The notes below the pieces were generated by a model. It ran no database searches. It saw nothing but the letters and a program-made list of their open reading frames with translations, and was not told where the DNA came from. A program made the translations under genes and the position numbers. From Crocinitomicaceae bacterium (GTDB lineage Bacteria > Bacteroidota > Bacteroidia > Flavobacteriales_G > Salibacteraceae), in contig PAVO01000019.1 in assembly GCA_002713215.1 (NCBI GenBank), positions 124,001 through 188,000 on the forward strand: 64,000 bases of DNA. The letters run 5' to 3'. Shown here piece by piece: positions 52,305 to 61,524 of the stretch; position 1 is the stretch's first letter; each line of letters opens with the position of its first letter.

Positions 52305-53018
52305 TCAATCATTTAACTCCTGAAGTACTTTTAATGATTTTAGTGTACCAAAGCCATCGATATGGATTTGAAAATACTTGATAAGCGCTTCCAAAACATC
52401 ATTTCTATCCTCACCATTTATTTTTTCATCCAGGAAGTCGTATCCATCTAATATTATTTTACCAATGTGTTTGGCAGTTTGCTGCTCAACGTAATAAATG
52501 TGAACGGGGCGAATTCTGGTGAATAACCCTTCCTGAAGATCAAGAAATTCACGCCCATTAAAAGATCCTAAGGGGTAGCAACCCAGAAATTGTGTCAATC
52601 GAAGCATAAATACCAGATGAAAATTCCCAATTCTGGTAGTTGTATTTAGCAAATCAATTGAGTTGCGAACGAAACTATAAAGTGATGCATTGGATTCATT
52701 TTCTCTGAGGCATTTTAGAAGAACCTCAGACAGAAAGAAGGCCAGGCCAGTTCTGTTTAGATCGTTTCGAATGGAATGAAACGGACTATGAATCTGAACC
52801 TCCTTAATCCGCTTTAATTCGCTCTTGCTTTTATCCAGAAAAACCAGATCCAGCTCCGCGAAAGGATGCATCATGGTTGATATTGATTTGTTTTTTCCCT
52901 TAAGGCCTTGAATAATAAAGGACATGCTGCCATGCCCTTTTGTATACATTTTTAGAATGAGTCCGGAGTCACCGTATTTAACCTTGTGCAAGAGTATACC
53001 GCGATCAGAAACTTGCAT
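52305..53018 (-). CDS. recO: DNA repair protein RecO
   Basis: 237 residues. The OB-fold N-terminus (RGILLHKVKYGDSGLILKMY, YTKGHGSMSFIIQGLKGK) and the helical C-terminal region (FFLSEVLLKCLRENE) match RecO, which loads RecA with RecF/RecR and anneals ssDNA. The Cys4 zinc site of many RecO proteins is not evident. It is the last gene of a tight three-gene operon, with only 3 bp between the SDR stop and its ATG. It converges with the DUF4837 gene. Confidence 0.9.
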   Translation of the reverse strand: MQVSDRGILLHKVKYGDSGLILKMYTKGHGSMSFIIQGLKGKNKSISTMMHPFAELDLVFLDKSKSELKRIKEVQIHSPFHSIRNDLNRTGLAFFLSEVLLKCLRENESNASLYSFVRNSIDLLNTTTRIGNFHLVFMLRLTQFLGCYPLGSFNGREFLDLQEGLFTRIRPVHIYYVEQQTAKHIGKIILDGYDFLDEKINGEDRNDVLEALIKYFQIHIDGFGTLKSLKVLQELND

Positions 53019-53021
53019 CGA

Positions 53022-53741
53022 TTATGCGTTTCTCAAATCCTGATAGACTTCGTTCGAACGGGAATTTTCAATCATTGCCAGCAACCTAACCGCAGTTTCT
53101 GTGGGAGATTGTAACCCACCTTCATTTTTGAGCTCGACAAAACGATCAACCTGATTAAAATCTTTTTTGTCTGCCGTACGAATTTGGTCTTGCATAGCGG
53201 TTTCAATAACGCCAGGAGCTATACTAAATATTTTTAAGCCCCTGATTTTAGCAATTTCCTTTTCCGAACTAATTACCTCGCTAAACATATTAAGCCCTGC
53301 CTTACTGGTGCAATAAGCACTCCAACCATCATAAGGATTTACAGCAGCACCAGAGCTTATATTTAGAATCACCTTTTCAAGATTTTGTTCATTTCTATAA
53401 GCAGTGAGAAAATTATTCATAAGAACACAAGGTGAAACTAAATTGATGTGCAATGCATTGACCAACTCCTTGTTGTCGAGTCCACCAACGTACTTTATTT
53501 CGCCAAGAGTACCTGCATTATTAATTAGAACAACCTTATCCGCCTTTTGGTGCTGACCAAACCGAAACTTCGCAACTTCAACAGTATCTGCAAGATCTAA
53601 TCGTTTATGAGAATAATTGGCATGTTCAATTTCGCATTGACGCCCAATACCAATTACCAGGTTGTTTTCGTCTTTTAGAATCTCTTCTGCAAAAGCTAAA
53701 CCCAGGCCTCGGGATGTTCCGGTTATATAATATATGTTCAT
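53022..53741 (-). CDS. SDR family oxidoreductase (sepiapterin reductase-like)
   Basis: 239 residues. YYITGTSRGLGLAFAEEI is the TGxxxGxG nucleotide site, VVLINNAGTLG the NNAG motif, and NISSGAAVNPYDGWSAYCTSKAGL gives the catalytic Ser, Tyr and Lys. APGVIETAMQ is also typical. It resembles sepiapterin reductase or similar small-molecule reductases; the substrate is unknown. It sits 3 bp after the PLP enzyme gene and 3 bp before recO. Confidence 0.9.
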   Translation of the reverse strand: MNIYYITGTSRGLGLAFAEEILKDENNLVIGIGRQCEIEHANYSHKRLDLADTVEVAKFRFGQHQKADKVVLINNAGTLGEIKYVGGLDNKELVNALHINLVSPCVLMNNFLTAYRNEQNLEKVILNISSGAAVNPYDGWSAYCTSKAGLNMFSEVISSEKEIAKIRGLKIFSIAPGVIETAMQDQIRTADKKDFNQVDRFVELKNEGGLQSPTETAVRLLAMIENSRSNEVYQDLRNA

Positions 53742-53744
53742 AAT

Positions 53745-54887
53745 CTAAACTTCTAGTGCTTGTGCCAGGTCGTCAAGAAGGTCATCAATGTTTTCAACCC
53801 CAACACTTAATCGAACCAATGAATCTTTTACCCCTGTCTTTTCTCTTTCTTCTTTAGGTATGGCAGCATGGGTCATTGAAGCCGGATGGCCACATAGGGA
53901 TTCAACACCTCCCAGGCTTTCAGCAAGTACAAATACCTTTACGTTCGACACAAACCTTTTTGCTTTCTCAAAATTATCATCTACCGTGGTAAAAGACATC
54001 ATTCCGCCAAAATCCCGCATTTGTTTTTTAGCCACGTAGTGATTGGGGTGATCTGAGAATCCTGGCCAGTATACTTTATCCACAACGGGATGAGCTTGCA
54101 GAAATTCTGCTACCTTTTTTCCATTTTCGCAGTGCCGTTGCATTCGTAAATGAAGTGTTTTAATTCCACGTAGTACCAGAAATGAATCCATTGGACCACA
54201 AACTGCTCCGGAGCTGTTTTGAATGAAATAAAGTTGTTCAGCCAATCCATCATTATTTAGAATAAGAGCTCCCATTACCACATCACTGTGTCCACCCAAG
54301 TATTTTGTGGCTGAATGCATAACAATATCGGCGCCCATGTCTAATGGGTTTTGTAAGTATGGGCTGGCAAACGTATTATCCACGCCCAGCAGGCAATTGT
54401 GCTTTTTCGCAAAAGCCGCAGCTGCTTCTATGTCGATGATATTCAACATGGGATTAGTTGGTGTTTCAACCCAGATTAACTTCGTGTTCTCATTTGCAAG
54501 GTGGTCAAGATTGTCAAAATTCGACATGTCGGTAAAGTGGAATTTAATTCCATATTTTTCGAATATCTGGGTGTAAATCCGGTAAGTTCCTCCGTAAAGG
54601 TCACTTGTTGATATAACCTCGTCACCGGGATTTAAAAGTTTAATAACTGCATCAATAGCGGCTAACCCACTTCCAAAACAAAGTCCATGTTTGCCATTTT
54701 CAATGGAAGCAAGGTTCTTTTCCAATGCATGTCGGGTAGGGTTTTGAGTACGAGAATATTCGTAACCCTTATGAGCACCAGGTTCGGACTGTGCATAGGT
54801 TGAAGTTTGATAAATTGGAGTCATTATCGCTCCTGTTGCAGCATCATGTGATAAGCCACCATGTATGGCTTTAGTTCCAAATTTCAT
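53745..54887 (-). CDS. Cys/Met-metabolism PLP enzyme (cystathionine gamma-synthase/lyase)
   Basis: 380 residues, normal length. FGTKAIHGGLSHDAATGAIM and PIYQTSTYAQSEPGAHKGYEYSR form the N-terminal region; VDNTFASPYLQNPLDMGADI and SATKYLGGHSDVVMG contain the PLP aspartate and the Schiff-base lysine; SLGGVESLCGHPASMTH closes the domain. The choice between cystathionine gamma-synthase, gamma-lyase and methionine gamma-lyase cannot be made reliably from motifs. It heads the operon with the SDR and recO. Confidence 0.92.
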   Translation of the reverse strand: MKFGTKAIHGGLSHDAATGAIMTPIYQTSTYAQSEPGAHKGYEYSRTQNPTRHALEKNLASIENGKHGLCFGSGLAAIDAVIKLLNPGDEVISTSDLYGGTYRIYTQIFEKYGIKFHFTDMSNFDNLDHLANENTKLIWVETPTNPMLNIIDIEAAAAFAKKHNCLLGVDNTFASPYLQNPLDMGADIVMHSATKYLGGHSDVVMGALILNNDGLAEQLYFIQNSSGAVCGPMDSFLVLRGIKTLHLRMQRHCENGKKVAEFLQAHPVVDKVYWPGFSDHPNHYVAKKQMRDFGGMMSFTTVDDNFEKAKRFVSNVKVFVLAESLGGVESLCGHPASMTHAAIPKEEREKTGVKDSLVRLSVGVENIDDLLDDLAQALEV

Positions 54888-55091
54888 TTTATGTAATCTT
54901 TGTTCTGAATGTGAGTGATTAACCCTTCACAGATTGTTTTAAATGTTCAAAAGAGCGCCAAAAATATGGTTAATTCTGCATCATATTTTTCAAATTGTGA
55001 TGAAATAATTCTTATTGGAACAATTCGAAATACTTCGTATTATCTCACAAAGGAGCCAGACTTTTGTATACTTGCCATCAAATTAAAACAG

Positions 55092-55649
55092 ATGAGATAC
55101 CTGGCCATTTTTATTGTTGCTTTTACCTTTTATTCGTGTAGCTCTGTTTCGGTTGTTACCGATTACGATAAAACAGTTGATTTTGGAAAATACAAAACCT
55201 TTAATATCAAAACCCATGAGGTAGGTGTTGGAGCAGTTGACCCCGAAAGAATTAACAAAAGAAATCTGAATCATATTGTTACTAATATTCGGGAACAAAT
55301 GACACAGAAGGGATACATAGAATCGGCAAATCCCGATTTGTGGATTTCGTTTTACGTAAAAGTTGATACCAAGCAGGAAGTTAGGACTACCAATTATGGA
55401 TATTACGGGGGAAGCCCATATTATTATGGTCCTTACTATGGTTATGGAACCGGCTATACCGATATAAATGTGGTTGAGTTTACGGAAGGTACATTGATTA
55501 TAGACCTGGTGGACTCAAAGGAAAATAAGTTGGTTTGGCAAGGGGTTGGAAAAAAGACGATCGATGAAAACAAAATTGATCATGGAGACGATATTCGAAA
55601 AACCATTGGACAGATTTTTTATAAGTATCGATTTTCTCCGGTTAACTAG
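55092..55649 (+). CDS. DUF4136 family lipoprotein
   Basis: 185 residues from ATG 55092; the open frame extends 59 codons upstream but that part is not a signal peptide, whereas MRYLAIFIVAFTFYSC is a lipoprotein signal with Cys 16. TDYDKTVDFGKYKTFNI and DLVDSKENKLVWQGVGKKTI are DUF4136 hallmarks. A Tyr/Gly-rich loop (GGSPYYYGPYYGYGTGY) lies in the middle. Outer-membrane function unknown. Confidence 0.88.
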   Translation: MRYLAIFIVAFTFYSCSSVSVVTDYDKTVDFGKYKTFNIKTHEVGVGAVDPERINKRNLNHIVTNIREQMTQKGYIESANPDLWISFYVKVDTKQEVRTTNYGYYGGSPYYYGPYYGYGTGYTDINVVEFTEGTLIIDLVDSKENKLVWQGVGKKTIDENKIDHGDDIRKTIGQIFYKYRFSPVN

Positions 55650-55659
55650 GAATAAAAAG

Positions 55660-55734
55660 AGCGGGGCTCCATCTTCACTTCTCAACAATTATACACCCAA
55701 AATCTGCTTATGAAATTCAACGTCACGCCCCGCT
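55660..55734 (+). other. Long-range inverted repeat AGCGGGGC / GCCCCGCT
   Basis: An 8-bp perfect GC-rich stem with a loop of 59 bases, ending with TGCATTTTTT. It could be a terminator with a large loop for the DUF4136 gene, or a small structured RNA. No ORF lies in it. Confidence 0.4.
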
Positions 55735-55814
55735 GCATTTTTTAACTGTTTGAATTAGTTACATAATAAACGCCACACAATTGAAAAGGTTATTTTTGAA
55801 GAAACAAATTAACA

Positions 55815-56258
55815 ATGATTAAGATATACTCTCTCCTCGCAGCTTCGGTAATGATTTGTGTTTCAGCGTTTTCGCAGAATGCTGATGACGTACTTGGTAA
55901 ATGGAAAACCATTGACGACGAAACTGGTAAAGAAAAGTCGATTGTAGAATTGTATAAAAACAAAGATGGCAATCTGGAAGGAAAGGTAGTAACGATTCTC
56001 AATCCTGATAAACAAGACGCCAAGTGCGATAAATGCGAAGACCATAATAAAGACAAACCCATTCTGGGGATGGTAATAGTAAAAGATATGGAATGGGATG
56101 AGGATGAATGGGACGACGGTACCATTTTAGATCCCAATAAAGGAAGCTACTACGATTGTAAAATGTGGATCGAAGATGGAGAACCTGATAAACTCTATGT
56201 TCGTGGCTACGTCGCCTTTATTTTTAGAACCCAGTATTGGTATAGGATCAAAGACTAG
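55815..56258 (+). CDS. DUF2147 family secreted protein
   Basis: 147 residues with signal peptide SLLAASVMICVSAFSQ. DDVLGKWKTIDDETGKEKSI, then GKVVTILNP, CDKCEDHNKDKPILGM and YVRGYVAFIFRTQYW match DUF2147, a small lipocalin-like beta-barrel fold found in many Gram-negative bacteria. Ligand unknown. The next gene begins 3 bp after its stop, so they are cotranscribed. Confidence 0.9.
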   Translation: MIKIYSLLAASVMICVSAFSQNADDVLGKWKTIDDETGKEKSIVELYKNKDGNLEGKVVTILNPDKQDAKCDKCEDHNKDKPILGMVIVKDMEWDEDEWDDGTILDPNKGSYYDCKMWIEDGEPDKLYVRGYVAFIFRTQYWYRIKD

Positions 56259-56261
56259 AGA

Positions 56262-57422
56262 ATGAATTATTTGAAAGGTCTTTTAGGCCTTTTTTTTATA
56301 CTCTGTTGTTGGTCATGTGATTTAGGGAAAGGGAGTAATTCTTCTGGTGACCCTATCCCTGAAACCATCTATGTAATTCCTCCGGAATTAGAGCCCAAAG
56401 TTGAAAAGATTAAAAAACTGGTCGACCAACAAAGTCGTAAGGGCTTGTTCAATGGAGTGGTTTTGGTTGCTGATTATGGAAATGTCATTTATGTCAATTC
56501 TAATGGATATGCTAATTATAAAAGAAAGGAAAAGCTAAATGATTATTCGGTTTTTCAATTAGCCAGTGTTTCTAAAATGTTTACGGCCACAGCCATTATG
56601 TTGTTGAAACAAAGTGGCCAGCTAAGTTTTGACGATACGGTTACCAATTACCTTCCACTATTCCCATATAAAGATGTAACCATTAGAAACCTGCTTAATC
56701 ATAGGAGCGGGATTCCTCGTTATATGGTAGTTAGTGACGAATTCTGGCCACGGGACACTATGATGACCAATGAGGAAATGCACGACCTGATGGTTGCTCA
56801 TTGCCCTGAACCATATTATCCTTCCAATTATAAATTCAACTATCAAAATTCGAATTATGCCTACCTAGCTCTTATTGTAGAAAAGGTGTCCAATTCAACG
56901 TTCCAAACCTTCTGCCGCGACAGCATATTCGAGCCATTGGAAATGTATGACACACGGGTTTTTAATGGAAAAGATTCAGCGGATATTCCGTGTTCGGTAA
57001 CCGGCCACATATACCGACGTCCCCGGTCGGTTAATGCTTACAACAATTATATAAATGGAGTAGTTGGAGATAAGGGTGTGTATTCCTCGGTGTATGATTT
57101 GCTTAAGTTCGATCAGGCTTTATATGACAAGTCCTTTATCGCTGACAGTATTCTGGAAGAGGCCTTTGCGCCAGGTTCTCCTGAGAAAAAAAGCAATCGG
57201 GTCAACTATGGGTTTGGTTGGAGAATTAGTCCCTTTGAAAAAGACAGGTTGGTGTTTCATTATGGTTGGTGGAATGGATTCAAAACCTGTTTTATGAGGT
57301 ATTTGAATTCTCGTAGAACCATTATTGTACTTACTAACCGGGACCGCTCGTTAACCCTTCCGAAGAAAATTCAGGAAATACTATTTGAAGAAGAAGTTAA
57401 CGATTCAAAACCTAAACCGTAG
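56262..57422 (+). CDS. Serine hydrolase, class C beta-lactamase-like lipoprotein
   Basis: 386 residues; LKGLLGLFFILCCWSC is a lipoprotein signal. The SxxK motif is FQLASVSKMFTATAIMLLK (near 102-120), the YxN motif is in YQNSNYAYLALIVEKV, and the HxG-like triad is in FHYGWWNGF. Family members are D-alanyl-D-alanine carboxypeptidases, esterases or lactamases; activity cannot be assigned. The stop overlaps the convergent RidA gene by 11 bp. Confidence 0.9.
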   Translation: MNYLKGLLGLFFILCCWSCDLGKGSNSSGDPIPETIYVIPPELEPKVEKIKKLVDQQSRKGLFNGVVLVADYGNVIYVNSNGYANYKRKEKLNDYSVFQLASVSKMFTATAIMLLKQSGQLSFDDTVTNYLPLFPYKDVTIRNLLNHRSGIPRYMVVSDEFWPRDTMMTNEEMHDLMVAHCPEPYYPSNYKFNYQNSNYAYLALIVEKVSNSTFQTFCRDSIFEPLEMYDTRVFNGKDSADIPCSVTGHIYRRPRSVNAYNNYINGVVGDKGVYSSVYDLLKFDQALYDKSFIADSILEEAFAPGSPEKKSNRVNYGFGWRISPFEKDRLVFHYGWWNGFKTCFMRYLNSRRTIIVLTNRDRSLTLPKKIQEILFEEEVNDSKPKP

Positions 57423-57837
57423 CAATACACTTCAATTCAATGGCAATTGGAGTAGGCAGTGAATTTATGGCAACCGTAGTTCTGCAAGGTTGGTTGTCTT
57501 TGAAATACTCAGCATAAATTCGGTTAAAGGTTTTAAAATCCCTTTTCATATCTACCAGAAATACAGTTACGTCTACCAGGTTCTCCCATCCGCTTCCGGC
57601 TTCCTCCAAAACTGCTTTTACATTAGCAAAAACACTATGTACCTGAGCTTCAAAATTAAAAGACTCGAAGTTTCCATTGTGGTCAAGTTTCAACCCGGGA
57701 ACCTGACTATCATGGGTTCCACTTCCTGCAACCCGCGGACCAACGCCGCTTAAGAAAAGCAGGCTTCCAACTTTACGTGCATGAGGGTATAGTCCAACCG
57801 CTTTAGGAGCATTCTGTGAGTTTATTCGACCTTCCAT
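57412..57837 (-). CDS. RidA family protein, possibly 2-aminomuconate deaminase
   Basis: 141 residues. LFLSGVGPRVAGSG, NVKAVLEEAGSGWENLVDVT, VFLVDMKRDFKTFNRIYAEY and CRTTVAINSLPTPIAIELKC are the RidA/YjgF fold with the conserved Arg in PCRTTV. It is longer than housekeeping RidA and the GVGPRVAGS region resembles 2-aminomuconate deaminases of the kynurenine route. The aldehyde dehydrogenase at 39209 would act just before it in that pathway. Confidence 0.85.
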   Translation of the reverse strand: MEGRINSQNAPKAVGLYPHARKVGSLLFLSGVGPRVAGSGTHDSQVPGLKLDHNGNFESFNFEAQVHSVFANVKAVLEEAGSGWENLVDVTVFLVDMKRDFKTFNRIYAEYFKDNQPCRTTVAINSLPTPIAIELKCIATV

Positions 57838-57959
57838 ATTCTGAATATTTCGGGCAAAGATAAAATTGCTGTACTGATTGGCATTGTAATAGACTCAAAT
57901 TCCAAAACGGAATGATAGGTTCAATGAAAACAAGTTATTTTTACACGAAATCTTAGATA

Positions 57960-59645
57960 ATGAGAATACCCATTATAATTCTGTTTTTACTCTTTGTCAC
58001 AGGACTTCATTCGCAATTGACCCACGAAAAAGTGCAACAGATCCACTCAGATATGGTGGCAAAACAGATTGAAATAAATATTTCGCAAGCTGAATTAAAT
58101 GAGCTGAAAGAGATTCAACAAAGAAGCATTAATCAAAATGTTGTTTATCCCATTGGAAAGCTTATTCCCGTTGAAATAGACCTTATGCGTGAGGCAGAAT
58201 GGACTTACGACAAGTATGAAAATAGAATTGGGAAACTAACCATCCACTCAAATGGTGCTACCGGGCTGGCAGCATATTTTGATGACTTTTTTTTACCAAT
58301 GGGCTGTAAGTTTTATGCGTACGATGAGGAAAAAACTGAAATTATTGGCCCTTTCACCTTCACCGATAACAAAAAGGAAAATGGATTTGGTTCGGGAACT
58401 ATTTCAGGTGAAGATTTAATCCTGGAAGTTTTTATTCCACACGGCACTCGGTTGTTACCCTCGATGAAAATCAATAATTTGGGATACCAAAAAGACCCGT
58501 CATTGATTGCTAGGGGAAGCAGAGATTTTGGCGATTCCGATGATTGTCAGGTAAATACTGCTTGCAAGGAAGGAGATGATTGGCAAACACAAAAAAATGC
58601 TGTAGTTCGAATAAAAATGGTTTTTGGAGGGTACGAAGGATGGTGTTCGGGAACTATATTAAACAATACATTTCAGGATTGTACACCGTATATTCTTACC
58701 GCTGATCACTGTCGACATCTTAAGGATGGTGGAGTAGCTGAAGAATCGGAGTATGCCAATTGGGAGTTTTATTTTAATTATGAATCCACCAAGTGTAGAA
58801 ACCCTAGTAATGAGAATAGTGTGACCAAGGTTAAATTGACAGGTTGTACCCGTAAAGCTTCAAGTAAAAATGGAGGAGATGGTGATCCGGATTTTTTGCT
58901 TCTTCGGCTTAACGATAATATTCCTCAGATCTATAACCCTCACTATGCAGGATGGGATAGAAATGGATTGGCTTCAACAAGCGGTGTTATGATTCACCAC
59001 CCTGCCGGTGACATAAAGAAAATTTCGACTTACACCAGACAGGTTGAATCATCAGAATGGAATGCCAATTTTGGAAGGGATACACATTGGAAGGTTATAT
59101 GGTCAAAGACCAGTAATGGCTTTGGAGTATCAGAAGGAGGAAGTTCCGGGGCTGCAATGTGGAACCAGGATAAACGAGTGGTAGGCCAATTAACAGGAGG
59201 CTCTTCGGCGTGTGAAGAGGGTAACGGAAAGGGACCTTTTAATCCGGATTATTTTGGAAAACTTTCAGCAGCTTATCACTGGAATTTAGGTGATTCAACA
59301 GAAAACCTGTTGTATTGGTTAGATTTTGGAAAGGCAAATGCCAGAACAATTGATGGAATTAATTGGCCATGCAGTGAGTTGCCTCTTACCAGGGAGCCGG
59401 TTACAAAAACGGAGGACTTAATTCAGCTTTTCCCCAATCCGGCAAGCGAAGAGGTAACGGTTTCATTGGAAGGCAAGTCCGGTTTTCATTTAATGGTATA
59501 CAATGTGTTAGGCAATAAAATACTTGATCGGATTTCATCAGAGGAGTCTGTAACTGTAGACGTTTCTGACTGGGGAAAAGGTGTATATGTGGTTTATTGT
59601 GAAGGAGACAATTGGATGAGAAAACAAAAATTGGTAGTTCAATGA
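57960..59645 (+). CDS. Secreted trypsin-like (lysyl endopeptidase-like) protease with T9SS domain
   Basis: 561 residues with signal peptide IIILFLLFVTGLHSQ. After a pro-region (20-190), the catalytic domain has the His in YILTADHCRHL, the Asp in GDPDFLLLRLND and the Ser in SEGGSSGAAMW, with SGTILNNTFQDCTPY, HHPAGDIKKIS and VVGQLTGGSSAC as in Achromobacter-type lysyl endopeptidases. The C-terminal 80 residues (QLFPNPASEEVTVSL ... GVYVVYCEGDNW) are a T9SS type A sorting domain. It should be a secreted or surface protease. The following gene overlaps it by 4 bp (ATGA). Confidence 0.9.
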   Translation: MRIPIIILFLLFVTGLHSQLTHEKVQQIHSDMVAKQIEINISQAELNELKEIQQRSINQNVVYPIGKLIPVEIDLMREAEWTYDKYENRIGKLTIHSNGATGLAAYFDDFFLPMGCKFYAYDEEKTEIIGPFTFTDNKKENGFGSGTISGEDLILEVFIPHGTRLLPSMKINNLGYQKDPSLIARGSRDFGDSDDCQVNTACKEGDDWQTQKNAVVRIKMVFGGYEGWCSGTILNNTFQDCTPYILTADHCRHLKDGGVAEESEYANWEFYFNYESTKCRNPSNENSVTKVKLTGCTRKASSKNGGDGDPDFLLLRLNDNIPQIYNPHYAGWDRNGLASTSGVMIHHPAGDIKKISTYTRQVESSEWNANFGRDTHWKVIWSKTSNGFGVSEGGSSGAAMWNQDKRVVGQLTGGSSACEEGNGKGPFNPDYFGKLSAAYHWNLGDSTENLLYWLDFGKANARTIDGINWPCSELPLTREPVTKTEDLIQLFPNPASEEVTVSLEGKSGFHLMVYNVLGNKILDRISSEESVTVDVSDWGKGVYVVYCEGDNWMRKQKLVVQ

Positions 59646-60106
59646 GGTATTGTATGATGTTGTTTACCCTTAGCTTGTTACTTGGTGGTTGTAAAGGGTC
59701 TGAAAAAGTAGCCAAAGAGGAAACAGCCGAACCAGCTGTTGAAGTAGTTGGGTCAGGTGAAGAAAATCTATGCTTGGATGTGATTTTAGATGCGGAATTG
59801 TATGAGAAGATTCAGCATCAGCCAGTAAGTATAGTCGAAAGCCGAATAGAAGGAAACCTATTGTATTTAAAAATCAATTTTAGTGGGTGTACTTATGATG
59901 AGCTTGATTTGGTCTGGAATAATATGCTTAAGAAAAGCTATCCGGGGCAAGCTCAGTTAAAATTGGGTTATACTGAAACGGGCAGCTGTGACGAAATTCA
60001 AACTAAGGAAATGTGTTTCAACCTAAAAAGTTTTGCTGAGTTTGGTAAGGTGGTGCTCTTCATAAATGAAGCTGAGGGGATTCTATTCGAATCAGGTTCT
60101 AAATAA
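59642..60106 (+). CDS. Small predicted lipoprotein
   Basis: 154 residues from ATG 59642, which overlaps the protease stop (ATGA). The signal is MRYCMMLFTLSLLLGGC. An earlier in-frame start inside the protease gene is unlikely. The mature domain has several Cys residues (NLCLDVILDAELYEKIQ, FSGCTYDELD, GSCDEIQTKEMCF), probably forming disulfides. No family recognised; cotranslation with the protease suggests a partner or inhibitor, which is speculative. It converges with the fructosamine kinase gene, overlapping by 8 bp. Confidence 0.72.
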   Translation: MRYCMMLFTLSLLLGGCKGSEKVAKEETAEPAVEVVGSGEENLCLDVILDAELYEKIQHQPVSIVESRIEGNLLYLKINFSGCTYDELDLVWNNMLKKSYPGQAQLKLGYTETGSCDEIQTKEMCFNLKSFAEFGKVVLFINEAEGILFESGSK

Positions 60107-60953
60107 ATCGTTTCAAAATCTGTTCAACCTGGTATGCATAACCTCCTCCAAAGAGGTTAACATGAACCAGCAGTGGATACAAATTGCAAAGATTTACCCG
60201 TTCTTCAAATCCTTTTTCAAGGGGGAATACACGATCATACGCTCGATACATTTCAGCAGAAAAGCCGCCAAACAATTTGGTCATGGCTAAGTCCATTTCT
60301 CGATGACCGTAATAAACTGCAGGGTCAAACAGTGTTGGCTTATCTTCTAATGAACACATTGCATTACCTCCCCAGAGGTCACCATGTAGCAGAGAAGGTT
60401 TTTCAACCGGGAACCAATGTTCAACCCTTGAATAGAGTTGCTCAAATTTACCAAGCAGATGTTTGGACAGTTGCCCACGATCTACGGCTAGCTTAACCTG
60501 TATCTCAATTCTATTTTCAATAAAAAAGCTAGCCCAATCATTTTTGCGAGCGTTTGACTGAGTTAAACTTCCAATATAGTTGTCTTCTTCAAAGCCAAAT
60601 TGGGAGTCCTGTATTTGATGCATTTTGGCAAGCGATTGTCCGAATTGGGTCCAGAAAGTTGAAGATGGTTTTTCTTTTTCCAACCATTCCAGGACCAGGA
60701 AATCATCTCCTGCCAAAATTACTTGTGGAATTTTAAATGAGGATGTGGAGAGTGCTTTTAGCCCATTGGCTTCATTGCGAAACATATTAGGATAACTATG
60801 TCCGCTATTTTGCTTTACGAAATAAAGTCCCAGGTTGGTGGTCAGTTTGCTGCATGCATTTATATCCCCTCCGTGAACTGGAGCGGTACCCGACACAATA
60901 CATTCTTGTCCTAACTCAGATGTGAGAAGCTCAGAGAAATTGCTAGCATCCAT
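60099..60953 (-). CDS. Fructosamine kinase family protein
   Basis: 284 residues from ATG 60953; the open frame extends with TTG codons upstream. LLHGDLWGGN near 198-207 is the catalytic loop of the aminoglycoside-phosphotransferase-like fold, TLFDPAVYYGHREMDLAM the metal-binding DxxxxxxxREMD segment, and YFVKQNSG holds the ATP-binding Lys. Members phosphorylate ketosamines on glycated proteins to reverse glycation. It overlaps the preceding amidotransferase gene by 11 bp. Confidence 0.9.
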   Translation of the reverse strand: MDASNFSELLTSELGQECIVSGTAPVHGGDINACSKLTTNLGLYFVKQNSGHSYPNMFRNEANGLKALSTSSFKIPQVILAGDDFLVLEWLEKEKPSSTFWTQFGQSLAKMHQIQDSQFGFEEDNYIGSLTQSNARKNDWASFFIENRIEIQVKLAVDRGQLSKHLLGKFEQLYSRVEHWFPVEKPSLLHGDLWGGNAMCSLEDKPTLFDPAVYYGHREMDLAMTKLFGGFSAEMYRAYDRVFPLEKGFEERVNLCNLYPLLVHVNLFGGGYAYQVEQILKRFI

Positions 60954-61524
60954 TTTGGTCAATATTGATCCAGTTTGCAATCATTTTTAACCCGTGTTCG
61001 GTCAATATTGATTCAGGATGGAACTGAACGCCCCAAACGGGAAGATCTTTGTGTTTGATCGACATAATTTCCTCGCCAAGACTGGTTGCAGTAACTTCAA
61101 TTGAATTGGGTAAGCTGGTTTTTTCAATGACCCAGGAATGATAGTGCCCAATGTTGCTTTCATTCGGAATTCCTTCATATATAGGGTCTATTTCGCCTAT
61201 AAAGTGAAGTTTGGATTGCTTGCCATGATGAACGTGTTCCAGGTTGGCCAGTTTTGCGCCAAAATGCAATCCAAGTGCCTGATGACCGAGACACACGCCT
61301 AAAACAGGTATGTTCCCGATTGCCGTTTTTATAATATCCATGAGGTTACCTGAATCTTCCGGCAGGCCTGGCCCCGGGGATAAAATCAACTTATCATGAA
61401 TTTTCAATTCCTCTTGAAAGGGCTCATCATTCCGAATAACCTTTACCTGATCTACAAATTGTTCCACGTAGTGAACCAAGTTATAGGTAAACGAATCATA
61501 GTTATCTATTATTAGGACTTTCAT
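60943..61524 (-). CDS. pabA: Glutamine amidotransferase of aminodeoxychorismate/anthranilate synthase
   Basis: 193 residues. IIDNYDSFTYNLVHY is the typical start; GVCLGHQALGLHFG near 75-88 has the nucleophile Cys; VWGVQFHPESILT near 165-177 has the His-Glu of the triad. It supplies ammonia for 4-amino-4-deoxychorismate (folate) or anthranilate (tryptophan) synthesis; sequence alone does not separate PabA from TrpG, and no TrpE/PabB partner is in the window. It overlaps aroA by 4 bp (ATGA), fitting a shared chorismate theme. Confidence 0.88.
   Translation of the reverse strand: MKVLIIDNYDSFTYNLVHYVEQFVDQVKVIRNDEPFQEELKIHDKLILSPGPGLPEDSGNLMDIIKTAIGNIPVLGVCLGHQALGLHFGAKLANLEHVHHGKQSKLHFIGEIDPIYEGIPNESNIGHYHSWVIEKTSLPNSIEVTATSLGEEIMSIKHKDLPVWGVQFHPESILTEHGLKMIANWINIDQNGC

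Noticed and set aside
54888-55091. Riboswitch (SAM or similar) upstream of the PLP enzyme gene
   Set aside because: The leader shows no convincing multi-stem pattern that I could recognise.
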